From Pseudomonadota bacterium (GTDB taxonomy: Bacteria > Pseudomonadota > Gammaproteobacteria > JAIEPX01): a stretch of 61,956 bases of DNA. The stretch is taken from NCBI GenBank assembly GCA_029777855.1, contig JAKORL010000143.1:1-61956 (forward strand). The letters are read 5' to 3'. Below the pieces are notes generated by a model. It saw only the letters and a list, made by a program, of their open reading frames with translations, had not been told where the DNA came from and did no database searches. Position 1 is the first letter of the stretch. The number at the start of each line of letters is the position of its first letter. Positions 47,944 to 57,843 of the stretch are shown here, one piece after another. The position numbers and the translations under genes were made by a program.

Positions 47944-50900
47944 GTGAAAGCTAAATTAACAGTGAAAAATTCTAAAGGAGTATCTACAGATCAAAGTCGA
48001 TTTCTTTCTATGGCTCCAGACGCTTTACAAAAAATAAGATCATCTCACTATAATCAACTTGATTGCAAAGAGATGATGTTTGAGGACTTCACTAACGAGG
48101 GAAATCAAACAATTCTAAAAGTACTCAAGAATCTTATTCAATCATGTCCTATGATCACCGTTAGGTTTAAAGGGTGCAATCTGTCTGATCAATTTATCAT
48201 AGAATTGATAGATTATATTCAAACACGTAAAGTCTGTATTGAATCAATTATATGTGCTGAAAATGATCTTAACACGCAATTTACCAAAGTGTATCTTGCT
48301 CAATTATTGGCTAGAAACAGTAAGAATAATTTCACGATTAGTAAGTTTTCATTATCTTTTGAAACTTTTAAGGATAGTGGATACGCTCATGATACAAAAA
48401 CAAGGGCTAAAGTAAAAGTTTCAAATGTCGGAGGGTTGTTACCAGTACAGGAAGAGCTTGCTAACTACTTAGAAAGCTTAAAAGAAATAGCAATAATTAA
48501 GATAGAATTCGAAACACTCGATGACACAAAAAAATTGGATTTCTTAAGTTGGCTTTCTTCGCTCGCAGTGAAGCCAGCAGTAGAGGTTGTTCTGCAAGAG
48601 AAAAATGTATTAACCATGGAATTAAGTCATATAAATGCTAGAAATCGTTGTTGTTCATATGATGAAAAGTCGAATAGCTTCCGTATTTTTTGCGGTTATA
48701 GAAACAGTGGTGAGGGGATAAATTCTTTCCGTGTCGATGAGCTTGATTCTCACTATTATAGACGTTTCTTTGAGAAAAATCCTTCAATTACCGAGATTTC
48801 ATTGAGTCATTGCTCGGCAAGCAAAGAAAGTTGGGGCAGATTTCTTGCTCAAATACTCCAGTTAAAGCTTCTTAATGCAATTATCCTAAAAAACGTATGC
48901 ATAAATGCTGATTCAATTAAAATATTTGGAGAAATGTTGCATCAAAATACAAATCTCTCTACTTTAACTCTTTCCGATGTAGAGATTGCTGAGGACGGCT
49001 TGTCAAGAATCATTCAGTCTCTGTGTTCACTCGAGAAACTAACAACAATTCAAATTAGCAATATAACTTTAGTTGATGCTGATCTAGTCTCCCTATCTAA
49101 GCTTCCGTATCTTACTGAATTGAGTCTTCCAGGAGTATCCGTCTCAGATGATGTCGTAATTAATTTCGTTAGTTTTTTCGAAAATCCTTCAGTACGTAAA
49201 ATTGATTTCTCGTGTACGAATATAAATAGAACTTTACTCATTGATGTTGTTGCTAAAGGATCGGTAGATCATACACTCAAATTTTATTTTTCTGAATCCG
49301 ACTCTTATCGTATAACACAAGAGCAGAGAAAAAACGATGCAATAGAAACTAGAAATGCAGAACTAAGAAAGTTGAAAGAAAGTAAAGTACTACTTAAATC
49401 ACTACGGTTTGATAATGTAATGTTCAGTGATATCTGTATCTCAATACTGATTGAATACATACGAGCAAATCCAAATGTAGAGGAGATTTCTCTTAATGGG
49501 AACATTCTGAGTGAAAATGGATTTAAACAGCTCTTTGAAGGTATTTCATCTTGTGAAAATCTATCTGTTCTTGACCTATCTAGCTCTAGAGTGGCCCCTT
49601 CAGTAAAATCAATTGTTTCTCTATTAGCTTATATCCCATGTTTGGCAGAATTGCGTCTTATTGGAACTCAAATCAATTTAGAAGCTTTATTTAATGGCTT
49701 GAGAGACTCTGAAGCAATGCCTTTAACTAAGGTGGTTGTAGTCGAGCCTAGAGTTGAACAAAAGCTACAAAGTCAATCGTATTCATATTCTTCGTACGGT
49801 TATCAGTCTCAGGTGCAAACTCCTCAACCAGCTATAAATCGAGAATTGACAGAATATCAGAATAAATTTGATAAGTTGCAGATACGTAATGACCGTCTAT
49901 ATGGCTTGCTACCATCAGATGATGAAGCAGCAGCCACGGAGTTGACTGCTCTGGATTTTAATGGCCTCTATTTTACTGATCAGTGCATCAATCTACTTTG
50001 TAATTATGTCAGAGCACATAAAACAGTGACCACGATACGATTGGGGTATAATCATTTGACTCCTCAAGGTATCAGAGTTTTATGCAACACACTTGTTGCG
50101 ACAACCCATGTGAATGAGCTAAATCTTTCTGGAACGCAAAACCCTGATCAATGGCTAAAAGAGTGTGTTGATACTTGTATAAAATCTCCGAAGATAGCAA
50201 TTTTAGATCTGTCTAGTATCAATTTAAATCATGATGAGATGATTCGCTGCTTAACTCAATCAAAACTGTTGAAGCTTAGAGTTTCATCAAACAGTACTTT
50301 TTTTGAGAGAGTTCGCGATGATAGATCTATGATGACAACTGAAATAGTGACTGAAAATCCTGATCTGAATATAAAATACGAACGAGTTAGAAGTCGTAAT
50401 CATAAACTTATACGTTGTTTTACATCAGAGCATACCGATTTAGTTCTCGATTTGAGTCAATCAGAAATATCTACTCCAATTGTTGAATTAGTATGTAATG
50501 CTTTAGTTCAAAATCCGGAACTTCGCGAATTTTCAGTAGATAGTAACAATTTATCCGATTCAGATTTATGTAAATTACTTGATGCTATATCTAAGCATCC
50601 TAATATTCGTAAACTTATAATATCCAATAATGTTATGGGTGAGCAAGCATGTTCAAAATTAAAGGAATATTTGAGATCAACTTCTGTCCTTCATCAGTTA
50701 GTGATGTGTGCTATGAATATTAGTGAAATAGGTATTACCAAGATATGTGAAGCTTTGGAAGAAAACTCATCTCTATTAATGCTAGATGTAAGTCAAAATA
50801 CTAATGGATTGAAATGTCTGCCGCGTTTTTCTAAAGCTCTTAGAAGAAATAATACATTGTCCAAATTTATATGTTTAGATACTCAATTTCCCTCTGATCC

Positions 50901-53292
50901 TGGCGTTCACCGTACTAAGACTAGTTTTGGTAAGGGCCAACAGGCGGATGCGTCATATGCTGCTCATATCGAAATAGTCAATGAATATAAAAGATATGTT
51001 ACTTCTTCAAGAGCTTTAATTGTTGATTTTCAAAAGGAGGTCTCGAGAGCTAAAAATAATAATAAAGATATTGAGTCTCCTAATACATCGCTACTGGAAT
51101 GTGAGTTAGTACATGCTGAAGTTTTCACTCGTAGTTTAGGGGGTAATACCAAAGTACCAACTTCACCCTTGCCAAAATATCTTCAGTTGAATAGGACACT
51201 CGGAGTAAGCTGCTCTAGTTGTATTTCAGAAATAGCCAAAACAACTGATAAAGAGAAATTAGGGGAGTTATATAATAAGCTTAAAGAAAATGTAGGAAAA
51301 GGCGTGAGTCCATATTTTTCTAATGAAAATGGAAATACCTTAGTTCATCTAGCAGCTTTCTGTCAGGATATAGAGCCCACAAATCTTTTATTGAGTCGTC
51401 AAAAAAACTTTGATGTTCATATTTTTAATGATCAAAATCAATCACCGCCCCAAATAGCTAATGCAAGTGGGAATCAAGCAGTGCTAGAATTATTAAAATA
51501 TCCAGAAAAGGCTGGACTTCCAACTGATACGCAGAATCTGAAGGCTAGTGCTAAAAAACCTGAGAAGAAAAAAGCTAAGATCGATACTGCTCAAGCTATC
51601 GTTCAGGTAGCAAATAACACAGAGCAGTCTCCTAGTGTAATTGGATTACCATTGTCAGCAGAATTAACTGCTCCTTCTCCCTCTAAGAAACTAAAGACAG
51701 ATGGGGAACCTGATAACCTGCATTTGGCGATAGGGGCTGTCGATATTTGGCAAATTCTTCAAGCAGTATCGTCCGAAAATTTGATGGGGTTAAAGTTTAT
51801 TCTTGGACAAAACCCAGCGATTTTGTCTCAGCATTTTAATGGCGAAACCTTACTGCATTTTGCAGTAGCAGCACGAAAGCCTAGCGTTGTGGAATTATTG
51901 GTAGAGAGTGGTGCTGATACTAACCTTGCAAATCAGACTGGAAGAATGCCATTATTTTGTCTTCTTGATGATTGTTTAAAGAAGAATTATACCTTGGAAT
52001 ATGCACAAATTGCAAAAATCCTTCTTGAAAAAGGAGCGCTTATTTACGACGAGGATGATCAAACATTTGCTTTGCATCTTGCTATTAGAACAGGCATACT
52101 ACGCCTAGTTAAATTGATTTTGGGCTATAATGGGGATATTAACAAAAAAAATAAGGATAACCATACTGCATTAACATTGGCAGTATTGTTGAATCATATT
52201 GAGATACTAGAAATTTTATTACTTTGTCCAGAATTACAGAAAGAAACCTTAGAACACGCTTTGAAATATTCTGAGCGAGAGAAAACATCACAAGGTATAG
52301 TTCTCATGCTCTCATCACGACTCAAAAAACCTTTCTTGTCACAAAAAGAGAATACTCATTGGATGAAAGATATGAGAGTATGTTTTGGAGCTTCTTCAGC
52401 GCACAATGTCTTGTTATTAGATAGTCGATCTAATCATCTGCAGCTAATGCTGCAAAATAAGTTTTCTTCGAGTATCTTAAAGACAAGAAAAAAAGCTAAG
52501 CCAGATCCTGAAGAAGAAGCCAAATTTCAGAAAGAAGAGGAAGGGAATCCAGTCACCATATGCTTTACCTTCATTGTATCTACCCAAAAACATTTATCGG
52601 GTGCTCATAATACTCGTGATTCTATTACTATCACATTTGAAACTGATGATGATAGCTTTATTGAGAATCATTTAACTAAAGATGATGACGGAAAAGTTAT
52701 TCCGTCTGATGAAATTCGTAGAAAGGTTCGTGAAAGGGCAAATAGAGGTGTAGATTTATCTAAAAAAGATCCGAGTCAACAAAAATATGAATCTCCTGAT
52801 AACATCATTGACGAAAATAAGCTCGTTAAGGAGAGGTTTGAAGCTTTATTTCATCATGGAGAACAATCTTTAGTTTCAGCGGCTGAGCAAATGAAGCTTA
52901 TTAATATTGTAATAAAGAAACTTTTAGCACATCCAAGATTTATTGCTGGTTGTAAGGTTTACGGGCTCATACTCGATATACATTCTCCTCGCTATGTTTG
53001 TTCTAACTGCGAAATTGCTATCTTGAGCATGCAAGATCCTCAAAATTCGCCTTTTATAGTACATTTGGCTCAATCACTTAAACAAATGGGCTGCGCCCTT
53101 CCTTTCTTCTCACCTCTTCGAATGGTTACTCGAGTTGGATCTTATCAAGCATATGAGCGAGAAGAAGTGAAATATGACGAGCATTTAGATTTGTGCCTCG
53201 ATATGAGATTCTTAAATAATAGAATTATCTTGCAGCAAGATCTAGTTACGACCGCAGGCTCGGTAATGCAGTTTAACTCTCGTGCGGAATAG
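47944..53292 (+). CDS. LRR and ankyrin protein with deaminase-like C-terminal domain; effector candidate
   Basis: I chose GTG 47944 because AAGGAG lies 7 bases upstream; the product is 1782 residues. Residues ~250-1000 hold irregular leucine-rich repeats of the ribonuclease-inhibitor/NLRC type (LSTLTLSDVEI, NVEEISLNGNILSENGFKQL, HVNELNLSGTQ, IRKLIISNNVMGE). Basic clusters AKKPEKKKAKID (~1202) and PSKKLKTD (~1247) look like nuclear localisation signals. Ankyrin repeats follow (~1260-1440; GETLLHFAVAARKPSVVELL). In the last ~150 residues HGEQ (H1638, E1640) and HSPRYVCSNC (C1686, C1689) are spaced like the H-x-E and C-x-x-C zinc motifs of the cytidine-deaminase fold, as in bacterial toxin deaminases. 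No signal peptide or membrane segment was seen. A translocated enzyme is likely; the deaminase call needs structural proof. Confidence 0.88.
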   Translation: MKAKLTVKNSKGVSTDQSRFLSMAPDALQKIRSSHYNQLDCKEMMFEDFTNEGNQTILKVLKNLIQSCPMITVRFKGCNLSDQFIIELIDYIQTRKVCIESIICAENDLNTQFTKVYLAQLLARNSKNNFTISKFSLSFETFKDSGYAHDTKTRAKVKVSNVGGLLPVQEELANYLESLKEIAIIKIEFETLDDTKKLDFLSWLSSLAVKPAVEVVLQEKNVLTMELSHINARNRCCSYDEKSNSFRIFCGYRNSGEGINSFRVDELDSHYYRRFFEKNPSITEISLSHCSASKESWGRFLAQILQLKLLNAIILKNVCINADSIKIFGEMLHQNTNLSTLTLSDVEIAEDGLSRIIQSLCSLEKLTTIQISNITLVDADLVSLSKLPYLTELSLPGVSVSDDVVINFVSFFENPSVRKIDFSCTNINRTLLIDVVAKGSVDHTLKFYFSESDSYRITQEQRKNDAIETRNAELRKLKESKVLLKSLRFDNVMFSDICISILIEYIRANPNVEEISLNGNILSENGFKQLFEGISSCENLSVLDLSSSRVAPSVKSIVSLLAYIPCLAELRLIGTQINLEALFNGLRDSEAMPLTKVVVVEPRVEQKLQSQSYSYSSYGYQSQVQTPQPAINRELTEYQNKFDKLQIRNDRLYGLLPSDDEAAATELTALDFNGLYFTDQCINLLCNYVRAHKTVTTIRLGYNHLTPQGIRVLCNTLVATTHVNELNLSGTQNPDQWLKECVDTCIKSPKIAILDLSSINLNHDEMIRCLTQSKLLKLRVSSNSTFFERVRDDRSMMTTEIVTENPDLNIKYERVRSRNHKLIRCFTSEHTDLVLDLSQSEISTPIVELVCNALVQNPELREFSVDSNNLSDSDLCKLLDAISKHPNIRKLIISNNVMGEQACSKLKEYLRSTSVLHQLVMCAMNISEIGITKICEALEENSSLLMLDVSQNTNGLKCLPRFSKALRRNNTLSKFICLDTQFPSDPGVHRTKTSFGKGQQADASYAAHIEIVNEYKRYVTSSRALIVDFQKEVSRAKNNNKDIESPNTSLLECELVHAEVFTRSLGGNTKVPTSPLPKYLQLNRTLGVSCSSCISEIAKTTDKEKLGELYNKLKENVGKGVSPYFSNENGNTLVHLAAFCQDIEPTNLLLSRQKNFDVHIFNDQNQSPPQIANASGNQAVLELLKYPEKAGLPTDTQNLKASAKKPEKKKAKIDTAQAIVQVANNTEQSPSVIGLPLSAELTAPSPSKKLKTDGEPDNLHLAIGAVDIWQILQAVSSENLMGLKFILGQNPAILSQHFNGETLLHFAVAARKPSVVELLVESGADTNLANQTGRMPLFCLLDDCLKKNYTLEYAQIAKILLEKGALIYDEDDQTFALHLAIRTGILRLVKLILGYNGDINKKNKDNHTALTLAVLLNHIEILEILLLCPELQKETLEHALKYSEREKTSQGIVLMLSSRLKKPFLSQKENTHWMKDMRVCFGASSAHNVLLLDSRSNHLQLMLQNKFSSSILKTRKKAKPDPEEEAKFQKEEEGNPVTICFTFIVSTQKHLSGAHNTRDSITITFETDDDSFIENHLTKDDDGKVIPSDEIRRKVRERANRGVDLSKKDPSQQKYESPDNIIDENKLVKERFEALFHHGEQSLVSAAEQMKLINIVIKKLLAHPRFIAGCKVYGLILDIHSPRYVCSNCEIAILSMQDPQNSPFIVHLAQSLKQMGCALPFFSPLRMVTRVGSYQAYEREEVKYDEHLDLCLDMRFLNNRIILQQDLVTTAGSVMQFNSRAE

Positions 53293-53558
53293 GAGGTTTC
53301 GTTCAATCTAATCCTTTTAAGCTTGGCCTTCAGATGGGGTGGACCATTTTAACCTCAGACAGAAAAATAGTCAGAATCTTACACGCACTGTTTAATCCGT
53401 TTAACCAAAAAAGTTTTTGATGTTATCAAAAAAGGCGTGAGATAATAATCGTCGGTCCTGATAAATATTTTTAATGTCTTTGCAGATATTCAAGCTTGAG
53501 GTAGAATGATGCTGCTTCGATAACTTCATATAATTCTATGTGATAAGGAAGTGAAATT

Positions 53559-54434
53559 ATGCAGAAAACTTTTTCAGTTGAAATTTCAGCAAGGGAAAAT
53601 GCACCCTGCACCAATCTTCATGCCATCTTGGTTTATAAAAATGAGGAATCACTACACAGCAAACCTTATATAATAATGCTAAGCGGTGGTCCTGGATTAA
53701 ATCATTCGTATTATAAAGATTACGGTTGTCTGCAAGATGTCGCAAATATTATTTTCTTTGATCCCCGCGGATGTGGTTTAAGTGATCGGGCTAATCCAGA
53801 AACTTATACGATGGATAATAATATTGATGATATAGATTGTGTTCGTCAATTCTTCAAACTAGATAAAGTATTATTGCTCGGAAAATCCTATGGGGCAATT
53901 TGCGCACTGGGATACACACTGCGCTACCCGCACTGTGTTGAAAAACTAGTGCTTGCAGCTGGAACGCCTACAAATCAATCGCTAGAAACAGCTAAACTCA
54001 ATGCCAGCAAAAGAGATTTGAGTCTAGCACAACAAGAAGTAGTCAAAAAACTTTTTAGCGGCGGTTTCACCTCTGATGATGACGCAACAAATGGAATGAA
54101 ATCCGTCTCCAATTTATATTCATATAAAGTTCGTCATAATCAGCTTGTTTCACGTCCTCAGCCAGAATATCCCATATCATACGAAGTTATTAATCAGGGC
54201 TTCAGCACATTTTTAAGAACTTTCGACTTTACCAATGATTTATTTAAAATTCAGTGCAAAACATTGGTGTTAGTTGGAGATGAAGACTGGGTTACAGACA
54301 AAAAATATTCTATACAAATGGCAAATGCAATCCAGAGAAGCGAGCTGATTATTTTTCCCAACTCTGATCACTCCATGGAATCTGATGTTCCTGAGCAATT
54401 CTTTACAGCTATTCGACTGTTTGTGAAAGCATAA
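53559..54434 (+). CDS. Alpha/beta hydrolase, proline-iminopeptidase-like
   Basis: This 291-residue cytoplasmic protein has the oxyanion segment LSGGPGLNHSYY (HGGPG in the family), FFDPRGCGLSDR, the nucleophile elbow GKSYGAICAL with the serine, an Asp in LVGDEDWV and the catalytic His in NSDHSME. The S33 peptidases with this pattern remove N-terminal proline; some relatives are esterases. AAGGAAG precedes the ATG. Its stop directly abuts the end of the convergent FadB-like gene. Confidence 0.87.
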   Translation: MQKTFSVEISARENAPCTNLHAILVYKNEESLHSKPYIIMLSGGPGLNHSYYKDYGCLQDVANIIFFDPRGCGLSDRANPETYTMDNNIDDIDCVRQFFKLDKVLLLGKSYGAICALGYTLRYPHCVEKLVLAAGTPTNQSLETAKLNASKRDLSLAQQEVVKKLFSGGFTSDDDATNGMKSVSNLYSYKVRHNQLVSRPQPEYPISYEVINQGFSTFLRTFDFTNDLFKIQCKTLVLVGDEDWVTDKKYSIQMANAIQRSELIIFPNSDHSMESDVPEQFFTAIRLFVKA

Positions 54435-56558
54435 TTACTCAAATACCTTCCCTTTGGAAGCCATAGACTTCAAAAGGGCTGGAGGGGAGAAGCGGTCGCC
54501 GTAGAGTTTGGTGAGTTCGAGAGCGCGGGCGTAGAAATCGTCGAGGCCGTAGGCGTTGATGTATTGAAGGATGCCGCCGGTGCAGCTGGGGAATCCGATG
54601 CCGAAGATGGAGCCGACGTTGGCTTCGGCGACGGAATTGAGGACGCCTTCATCGTAACAGCGGACGGCTTCGAGGGCTTGCCTAAATAATAATCGATCTT
54701 GAATTTCTTTAGTCGAAAGTGTTTTTTGGGTAGTTCCATAGAGTTTTTTTAATTCGGGCCAAAGATATTTTTTTCCTTTTTCAGGATATTCATAAAACCC
54801 ACCATCAAAAGCTTTTCCAGAGCGGTGATATTTATCTACTAATAATTTGGCAACACGGTAACTTGCTTCGCCATTCATTGCAGTTGCTTTACCCATTTTA
54901 TTATCGAGTTGTGCATTGGTTTCAGCTATTTCGATGATTAATTTTTGACTGAGTTCGTCTGAGATGGCAAGAGGCCCTATGGGCATACCCGCTAATCTTG
55001 CGGCGTGTTCGATTTTAACTGGATTAACACCTTCTTCGAGTAATTGTGCGCCTTCATCCAAAAAAGTGCCAAATACTCGTGATGTGAAAAATCCTCGGCT
55101 ATCATTAATAATAATAGGGGTTTTGTTGATTTGCCGAGAAAAATCAAATGCTTTGGCTAAAGTTTCTTTGCTCGTTTTTTTTCCGACTATTATTTCAATT
55201 AATCGCATTTTGTCGGCTGGGGAGAAGAAATGAATCCCTATGTAATTTTCTGGCTTTTGTATTGAATGAGACAATAGTGAAATAGGTAAAGTTGAGGTAT
55301 TGGTCGCGAAAATTCCATTGAGACCGAGATACGTTTCAGCTTCTTTTGTTACTTTAGCTTTAATATCTACATTTTCAAATACTGCTTCAATAATTAAGTC
55401 GCAGTCTTTCAAATCATGAGCATCTTCTGTAGGATAGATGCGACTTAAAATGTCTGCTTTGTGATGATCGTTTTCTAAGTATTTTTCGATAGCTTCTTTT
55501 CCAGCATGTGCCGTGCTACGGTTGATATCTTTTAATATCACATTGATTCCTTTTTTAGCACAGGCAACCGCAATACCACGTCCCATCATGCCAGCCCCGA
55601 GTATGCCAATTTTTTGTACTGCAGAATGCGGTATGCTTTTAGGGCGACTCATGCCACCATTAATATCATTGAGTTGAATAAACAGAGTATTAATTTTATT
55701 TTTAGTCTCTTGACTCATTGATAATGTAACGAGACTACGACTTTCAACTCGTAAAGCGGATTCGAAATTAATAGATAAAGTTTGAGTGGCAACATTGAGA
55801 ATTTCTTGAATCGCGATGTTACTTCCACAGGATTTTTTTGGTATTGAGGCAGTAGTGGCGATCATCCATTGAACGATATTAGGATTCCGAATATTTCCGC
55901 CGGGTATTTTGTGATCAGGCATATCCCATGGTTGTAATGCATGTGGATTATTCAATATCCAAGTTTTGGATTTTTGTAAAAGATCATTATGATCACTAGC
56001 TAATTCGTCGATAATGCCTTTTTTCCTAGCTTCTGTCGGCGTCAGTAATGTGCCTGATAAGATATAAGGCAAGGCTTTTTCTACACCCAACAGGTGTATC
56101 AAACGTACGGTTCCTCCACCACCTGGAAGTAATCCGAATGTAATTTCTGGGAGCCCTAGTTGTATTGCCTGTGAATCAATTGCAATTCGATGATGACAGG
56201 CAAGAGCAATTTCAACACCACCACCTATTGCACTACCATTAATTGCGGCGACTACTGGAACGGATAATTTCTCCAAACGCCGAATTAACGATTTAAAAAG
56301 AGTGATCATATATAAAAAATCTGAAGCCATTTTCTTCGTCAGTGATAAAATGGCTTTTAAATCAGCGCCAGCAATAAAAGAGTTTTTAGCTGATGTGATA
56401 ATAACTCCTTTCAATGAATTACCCTCTTTTTCAAGCTGATCAATTACTTTAGAAAATTCTTCTATAAAAACGAGGTCGATTTTATTAACAGTTCCGTGTA
56501 AATCGAATTGTAGTGTCACAATATCATCAGAATCTTTAGTGTATCGAATTCCTGTCAT
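54435..56558 (-). CDS. fadB: Multifunctional enoyl-CoA hydratase/3-hydroxyacyl-CoA dehydrogenase
   Basis: The 707-residue protein has two halves. The N-terminal crotonase domain has FIAGADLKAIL, VVAAINGSAIGGGVEIALAC and GLPEITFGLLPGGGGTVRL. The C-terminal dehydrogenase has the NAD site KIGILGAGMMGRGIAVACAK and GIHFFSPADKMRLIEIIVG, NDSRGFFTSRV. Together they hydrate enoyl-CoA and oxidise 3-hydroxyacyl-CoA in fatty acid beta-oxidation. Its ATG overlaps the thiolase stop by 4 bases (ATGA). FadJ is an equally good name, so the symbol is by function. Confidence 0.93.
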   Translation of the reverse strand: MTGIRYTKDSDDIVTLQFDLHGTVNKIDLVFIEEFSKVIDQLEKEGNSLKGVIITSAKNSFIAGADLKAILSLTKKMASDFLYMITLFKSLIRRLEKLSVPVVAAINGSAIGGGVEIALACHHRIAIDSQAIQLGLPEITFGLLPGGGGTVRLIHLLGVEKALPYILSGTLLTPTEARKKGIIDELASDHNDLLQKSKTWILNNPHALQPWDMPDHKIPGGNIRNPNIVQWMIATTASIPKKSCGSNIAIQEILNVATQTLSINFESALRVESRSLVTLSMSQETKNKINTLFIQLNDINGGMSRPKSIPHSAVQKIGILGAGMMGRGIAVACAKKGINVILKDINRSTAHAGKEAIEKYLENDHHKADILSRIYPTEDAHDLKDCDLIIEAVFENVDIKAKVTKEAETYLGLNGIFATNTSTLPISLLSHSIQKPENYIGIHFFSPADKMRLIEIIVGKKTSKETLAKAFDFSRQINKTPIIINDSRGFFTSRVFGTFLDEGAQLLEEGVNPVKIEHAARLAGMPIGPLAISDELSQKLIIEIAETNAQLDNKMGKATAMNGEASYRVAKLLVDKYHRSGKAFDGGFYEYPEKGKKYLWPELKKLYGTTQKTLSTKEIQDRLLFRQALEAVRCYDEGVLNSVAEANVGSIFGIGFPSCTGGILQYINAYGLDDFYARALELTKLYGDRFSPPALLKSMASKGKVFE

Positions 56559-57769
56559 TTGCTCACTCGCTCAATAATAGTTGCTACCGCCATGCCACTA
56601 GCAGCACATAACGTACATAAACCATAGCGTAATTCGCGTCGCTCTAGTTCGTCGAGTAATGTGCCAAGTAAAATTGCGCCTGAGGCACCTACAGGATGAC
56701 CTAGTGCAATGGCGCCACCATTAACGTTGACTTTCTCTAAGGGTATTTTTAATTCTTTGAGGTAGCGTAAGATCACTGAAGAAAATGCTTCGTTAACTTC
56801 AAATAAATCGATTTGTTCCAACGACATTTTGGCTTTTTCTAACACTTTTTTAGTAACTGCCGCAGGTCCAGCAAGCATAATCGTAGGATCAGATCCAATT
56901 AGTGCTGAGGCTATTATCTTAGCGCGTGGCTTCACTTTTAATTTTTCACCGGTTGACTTATCACCTAATAGAATGACACCAGCGCCATCTACAATTCCAG
57001 AAGAATTTCCTGCGGTATGTACGTGATGTATTTTTTCTAAATCAGGATATCGACAAATTGCGACTTCATCAAATCCGAGCTTCCCTAGGTTTGCAAAAGA
57101 GGGCTTTAATGCTTTTAGTTTTGCGAGTGATGTGTCGGGTCTAGGATGTTCATCGTGATCGAGTATTAGACAATGATTATCATCGTAAACAGGAATAATC
57201 GATTTTTCAAAATAATTATTTTGTATCGCATTGGCCGCGCAATGTTGTGATCGTAATGCGTATTGATCCACGTCATCGCGTGTATATCCATCGATAGTCG
57301 CAATTAAATCTGCGCTAACCCCCTGCGGTATGATTTTATGAGGCATTGTGATCGTTGGGTCGTAGGTGAGAGCACCACCATCTGAGCCTAAGGGTAGTCG
57401 GGACATGGATTCAACACCACCGGCCACCACTAAGTGATCTGCGCCTGAGGCTATTCTCATTGCCCCCAAATTTACCGCTTCTAGCCCAGAGGCGCAAAAA
57501 CAATTAATTTGGATACCTGGAACAGAGGGGTTCCATCCCGCGAGCAAAGCGGCGGCTTTAGCAATATCAGCTCCTTGGTCACCTACAGGGCTCACACATC
57601 CCATTAATAAAGCATCGATATCCTGACTTTTGAGATGATTGCGCTTTTTTAAGGTTTTGAGTAACCCCGCAGCGAGCTTTACAGGCGTTACTTCATGCAG
57701 CGCTCCATCAGGCTTCCCGCGTCCTCTGGGGGTTCTAATGGCATCGTAAATGTACACATCAATAGGCAT
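56555..57769 (-). CDS. fadA: Acetyl-CoA acyltransferase (thiolase)
   Basis: ATG 57769 (AAGGAA upstream) gives 404 residues; an earlier in-frame ATG 13 codons upstream adds a poor N terminus. The start PIDVYIYDAIRTPRGRGKPD and the catalytic Cys region INCFCASGLEAVNLG are typical, as are NEAFSSV, NVNGGAIALGHPVGASGAI and the final CAASGMAVATI Cys. It cleaves 3-ketoacyl-CoA in beta-oxidation; biosynthetic acetoacetyl-CoA formation is the other possibility. It is the first gene of the thiolase-FadB operon. Confidence 0.94.
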   Translation of the reverse strand: MPIDVYIYDAIRTPRGRGKPDGALHEVTPVKLAAGLLKTLKKRNHLKSQDIDALLMGCVSPVGDQGADIAKAAALLAGWNPSVPGIQINCFCASGLEAVNLGAMRIASGADHLVVAGGVESMSRLPLGSDGGALTYDPTITMPHKIIPQGVSADLIATIDGYTRDDVDQYALRSQHCAANAIQNNYFEKSIIPVYDDNHCLILDHDEHPRPDTSLAKLKALKPSFANLGKLGFDEVAICRYPDLEKIHHVHTAGNSSGIVDGAGVILLGDKSTGEKLKVKPRAKIIASALIGSDPTIMLAGPAAVTKKVLEKAKMSLEQIDLFEVNEAFSSVILRYLKELKIPLEKVNVNGGAIALGHPVGASGAILLGTLLDELERRELRYGLCTLCAASGMAVATIIERVSK

Positions 57770-57815
57770 TTGAACTGGTTCCTTACGTGTGAGATTATTC
57801 CCTCTCATACGTTAT

Positions 57816-57821
57816 ATTATA
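57816..57821 (-). promoter_or_regulatory. -10 box of the thiolase/FadB operon
   Basis: The minus strand carries a perfect TATAAT about 47 bases upstream of ATG 57769. No good -35 was found at 16-18 bases, so it may need an activator. Confidence 0.4.
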
Positions 57822-57843
57822 GTTAACTTTTGGATACTTTGCT

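Noticed and set aside
54470..54739. A Ser/Ala/Pro-rich antisense-frame peptide inside the FadB gene
   Set aside because: Its composition comes from the local GC-rich codons of the true frame; no start signal supports it.
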